NCBI GenBank assembly: GCA_031288815.1
Contig: JAITQR010000295.1
Location: forward strand, 1-14,972
DNA: 14,972 bases
Source: Treponema sp.
GTDB lineage: Bacteria > Spirochaetota > Spirochaetia > Treponematales > Breznakiellaceae
Direction of reading: 5' to 3'
The notes under the pieces: generated by a model
Database searches by the model: none
Seen by the model: the letters and a program-made list of their open reading frames with translations, nothing else
What the model was told of the DNA's origin: nothing
Program-made: the position numbers and the translations under genes
In this document: positions 13,175-14,972 of the stretch, one piece after another
How the letters are laid out: the number at the start of each line of letters is the position of its first letter
How positions within the stretch are numbered: position 1 is the stretch's first letter

Positions 13175-13204
13175 ACTATACTCCGGCCCGGTGGTTTGTG
13201 TCAA
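13175..13204 (-). promoter_or_regulatory. Strong promoter of tRNA-Ala
   Basis: On the minus strand, a perfect -35 TTGACA (13199-13204), an 18-base spacer and -10 TATAGT (13175-13180). Transcription would start around 13168, five or so bases before the tRNA 5' end, as expected for a single tRNA gene. Confidence 0.85.
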
Positions 13205-13631
13205 CCGCCGTGCGTCAGGGCTTTGGGTGAGAGCGGGAGATCCCCAATCCCTCCATGGCCATCCGCAAAACGACGAGCCGGTGGGCGGGCGGGCTTTAGC
13301 GGCCGGGGTCTCTTGCGGCTCGGCCGCCGGAGCTCCCGATCTTCACTTCAGGCCGGAACAGTTCCGGACCGGGCGGACCACCTCTCCCCGCCCGGTCTGG
13401 GCCTCGATTACGCCCATCATCAACGGAAAGAGTGTCTACCGAGCACACGCCAGGGCACCTGCCGCCAGGGTAAACCATCAGCCGCCATGTGGGGGTTCCG
13501 CGCCATGGGTAGAGGAACCAGGACCGGAGGAAGTTCCGCGGGGAGGAGGAGGAGGCGGAACAACCCGGATAGCCGTATTATTTCCCTATGGACAATTCAG
13601 ACCAAAAAGCGTGTTTTTAATCGGAATTTTG
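13205..13631. other. Gene-free, GC-rich stretch with strong hairpin
   Basis: No credible gene on either strand: the open frames here have Pro/Arg/Gly-rich translations without motifs. The outstanding structure is a 13-bp stem (13364-13376 with 13388-13400, one G-U pair) around an 11-base loop, ACCACCTCTCC. Its core is the perfect pair GACCGGGCGG / CCGCCCGGTC. Overlapping its 5' arm is CCGGAAC-A-GTTCCGG (13353-13367), which would compete with it. A purine tract GGGGAGGAGGAGGAGG lies near 13539-13554. It could be a structured RNA, a dead gene or insertion debris. Confidence 0.5.
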
Positions 13632-13660
13632 TTGACTTACCCGGATAAATACCATTAAAT
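13632..13660 (+). promoter_or_regulatory. Promoter upstream of the permease relic and SGNH gene
   Basis: -35 TTGACT (13632-13637), a 17-base spacer and -10 TTAAAT (13655-13660). It would drive the truncated permease frame and, 200 bases on, the SGNH hydrolase gene, which lacks a closer promoter. Confidence 0.55.
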
Positions 13661-13662
13661 AG

Positions 13663-13845
13663 TTGATCCGGACCTTTATGAGAACACTACCGCTGGGAAT
13701 CGCGAGCATGAGGGATCTTTCGGGCAGTGTAACAGGGCCCATTATGGCGGCGTCGCTTTTATCGTTTATCCCCGTATTCATTGCCTTTTTGTGCGCCAGG
13801 GAACGCTTTATCGCGGGAATGACTTTGGGCGCGATCAAAGAATAA
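13663..13845 (+). pseudogene. 3' remnant of a sugar ABC-transporter permease (MalG/CUT1 type)
   Basis: This frame of about 60 codons reads as the C-terminus of a carbohydrate ABC-transporter inner-membrane permease. TLPLGIASM is followed by GPIMAASLLSFIPVFIAF (last membrane helix) and the family ending RFIAGMTLGAIKE. Full permeases are about 270-300 residues. Here the EAA loop and the other five helices are gone, and an in-frame TAG lies at 13660-13662 just upstream. Homology seems to stop about ten residues before TLPLG. It may start at TTG 13663 or ATG 13678, and the promoter upstream could still express a 55-60 residue one-helix peptide. The stop is 18 bases before the SGNH gene, a spacing that suggests a former operon. 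I call it a 5'-truncated pseudogene. Confidence 0.75.
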
Positions 13846-13863
13846 GTTAGAAGAGGTACAGTC

Positions 13864-14520
13864 ATGATATTCAAACCGGGAAGAAAACTTGTGATGATCG
13901 GCGATTCTATTACCGATTATGAACGTAAACGCCCTGTGGGTGAAGGTTTGGGAGAAGCCATGGGCCACAGTTATGTGGTCCTTATAGATGCCCTGCTAAA
14001 AAGCACGTATCCTGATTCCCGGATTCGTATTGTCAATATGGGAAATTCCGGAGATACGGTGCGGGATTTAAAGAAAAGATGGCGCAACGATGTACTGGAT
14101 CTTAACCCCGACTGGGTATCTGTCCTTATTGGGGTAAATGATGTGTGGCGGCAGTTTGATTCTCCCCTCAGAACCGAAGAACATGTGTACTACGAAGAAT
14201 TCGAAGAAACCTATGAACAGATCATCCAGTTTACCGAAAAGGAGACGGAAGGGATAATTCTGATGACCCCTTTTTATATGGAACCAAATCCCCAAGAACC
14301 CATGCGTAAAATGATTGATAAATACGGGGAAGCCGTCAAAAAATTGGCAAAAAAACATAACTGCATTTTAGTGGATGTGCAGACCGCTTTTGATGAGTAC
14401 CTGCGGTATTACAGCGCCCAGTCTATTACCTGGGACAGAATACATCCTGACGTGGTAGGACACACCATAATCGCAAGATCTTTTCTAAACGCCGTCGGCT
14501 TTGAATGGAAAAGGTCTTAA
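13864..14520 (+). CDS. SGNH/GDSL hydrolase, probable carbohydrate esterase
   Basis: A 218-residue serine esterase. The four SGNH blocks are present: I GDSITD (S15 nucleophile), II NMGNSGDT (G60), III GVND (N92) and V WDRIHPDVVGH (D191, H194). Relatives deacetylate acetylated polysaccharides such as xylan or rhamnogalacturonan, or act as lipases. The short form without a signal peptide suggests an intracellular esterase acting on imported acetylated oligosaccharides. The adjacent sugar-permease relic and the sugar isomerase-like gene fit that. SD AGAAGAGG precedes ATG 13864 by seven bases. Sampled 60-base lines inside the gene range from 37% to 57% G+C, clearly lower than the 60%-plus of most genes in the window, which suggests separate ancestry. 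A weak hairpin follows at 14546-14564. Confidence 0.9.
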   Translation: MIFKPGRKLVMIGDSITDYERKRPVGEGLGEAMGHSYVVLIDALLKSTYPDSRIRIVNMGNSGDTVRDLKKRWRNDVLDLNPDWVSVLIGVNDVWRQFDSPLRTEEHVYYEEFEETYEQIIQFTEKETEGIILMTPFYMEPNPQEPMRKMIDKYGEAVKKLAKKHNCILVDVQTAFDEYLRYYSAQSITWDRIHPDVVGHTIIARSFLNAVGFEWKRS

Positions 14521-14545
14521 ATTCGTCTTCATAATTAGTGTTTTT

Positions 14546-14632
14546 AAGCATTGGGCCAATGCTTTGTATCCCCAGATTATATCGGGGCAGACCCCGGACG
14601 GCCCTAATGCCTCACCTGACAAGGCAGGGGCC
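14546..14632. terminator. Series of hairpins after the SGNH gene, first one a weak terminator candidate
   Basis: AAGCATTGG-G-CCAATGCTT (14546-14564) is a perfect 9-bp inverted repeat followed by only TGTATC, so it is a weak terminator. CGGGG-CAGA-CCCCG (14583-14596) is a tight hairpin. GGCCCT...AGGGGCC with inner GCCT/AGGC (14600-14632) is a longer bulged stem. The stretch 14521-14713 contains no gene that I can support. Confidence 0.4.
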
Positions 14633-14713
14633 GCCTCACGGCTTTGCGTTTCCCGTCCTTTGGCGCGCCGCTCGCGGCACAGAGGGGCCGCGGCGTTTGC
14701 CGTAATTCGCGCC

Positions 14714-14972
14714 CTAAACTTTCCCCAAAAGGAACTTCCGGCTCTGTGCAAGGCTCTCGAAGGGGTCTATCAGCCAGTCCGAATCCTGCTCTATGGCGGC
14801 GTAGGGGATGTTCTGGGCTTTGCAGAGGGGGATAATTTCATCCCAGTCCAGGTTTCCCTCCCCAATCTCGGCAAATTGCCGGGTGCGGTTTACTATGCGG
14901 TAGTCCTTAAAGTGAATGGTACTGATGCGGCCCTTGAGTTTTTTGATGTATTTTACCGGGTTGCCGCCTCCG
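14714..14972 (-). CDS. Sugar phosphate isomerase/epimerase-like TIM-barrel protein, C-terminal 85 residues (partial)
   Basis: The gene runs off the right edge, so only its 3' end is here; the stop is TAG at 14714-14716 on the minus strand. The fragment carries hallmarks of the xylose-isomerase-like/AP-endonuclease-2 TIM-barrel family: a strand ending IHFKDY (metal-binding His and Asp), then EIGEGNLDWDEII, then AAIEQDSDW (metal-binding Glu) and the closing helix DPFESLAQSRKFL. Members isomerise or epimerise sugars and sugar phosphates or myo-inositol derivatives in the cytoplasm. The substrate cannot be told from the tail. It converges on the SGNH esterase gene, and with the permease relic it hints at a carbohydrate-use neighbourhood. 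Family assignment is good; specific function is open. Confidence 0.82.
   Translation of the reverse strand, partial: GGGNPVKYIKKLKGRISTIHFKDYRIVNRTRQFAEIGEGNLDWDEIIPLCKAQNIPYAAIEQDSDWLIDPFESLAQSRKFLLGKV

Noticed and set aside
13522..13545. GGAGGAAGTTCC, reminiscent of the RNase P RNA core GAGGAAAGTCC
   Set aside because: The match is imperfect and the other conserved RNase P segments (such as ACAGAAA and the partner strand) were not found nearby on either strand.
13191..13658. A 155-codon open frame (and a parallel one at 13196-13648) to the right of tRNA-Ala
   Set aside because: Translations are Pro/Arg/Gly-rich without motifs, the frames begin inside the tRNA promoter, and no Shine-Dalgarno is present; long frames are expected by chance in such GC-rich DNA.
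1..14972. CRISPR array, toxin-antitoxin pair, phage genes, integrase or transposase
   Set aside because: No regularly spaced repeats and no matching protein motifs in any frame; the only integration-like signs are the repeats next to the tRNA.

Overview
The window is dense, GC-rich bacterial DNA (about 60% G+C in most genes). It looks like a stretch of a Treponema-type spirochaete chromosome, plausibly a gut symbiont. That placement is an impression from the gene mix: two secreted SPOR-domain proteins, ThyX in place of ThyA, a bacteriohemerythrin, a beta-CASP hydrolase beside RlmB, and a tRNA without an encoded CCA. It is not a database result.

Left part (1-5155). The 3' end of leuS is followed by a secreted SPOR-domain protein. 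A secreted protein of unknown function lies on the other strand. Next come a strong terminator, a TTGACA promoter and an ArsB/NhaD-type ion permease whose ATG has no Shine-Dalgarno and may be leaderless. Convergent to the permease is a three-gene minus-strand operon, in order of transcription: M20 carboxypeptidase-like peptidase, CDF metal exporter, unknown cytoplasmic protein.

Middle (6532-12249). The M20 operon and a thyX operon diverge from overlapping promoters. The thyX operon is thyX, a GNAT acetyltransferase and a COG2426 membrane protein, joined by 4-base stop/start overlaps. After a terminator comes a second run: an RlpA-like/SPOR cell-envelope protein, a beta-CASP metallo-hydrolase and a SpoU/RlmB rRNA methyltransferase. 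The two SPOR proteins end in 73-residue modules that align without gaps at 34 of 73 identities. The RlpA-like barrel seems to lack the catalytic Asp, so it is probably a binding module.

Right part (12250-14972) is a patchwork that looks accessory. It holds a structured intergenic stretch, a bacteriohemerythrin of lower G+C, a tRNA-Ala(GGC) with a strong promoter, and a 17-base near-copy of that tRNA's 3' end 197 bp away. Between the copies is a roughly 180-bp palindrome-rich stretch. Beyond the tRNA lie about 430 bp without a credible gene but with a 13-bp-stem hairpin. Then come the last ~55 codons of a sugar ABC-transporter permease (a 5'-truncated relic), an SGNH esterase of lower G+C, a hairpin-rich gap and the 3' end of a sugar-phosphate isomerase/epimerase-like gene. 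I read this as an eroded carbohydrate-use locus beside a tRNA insertion site. I found no CRISPR array, integrase, transposase or complete defence system.
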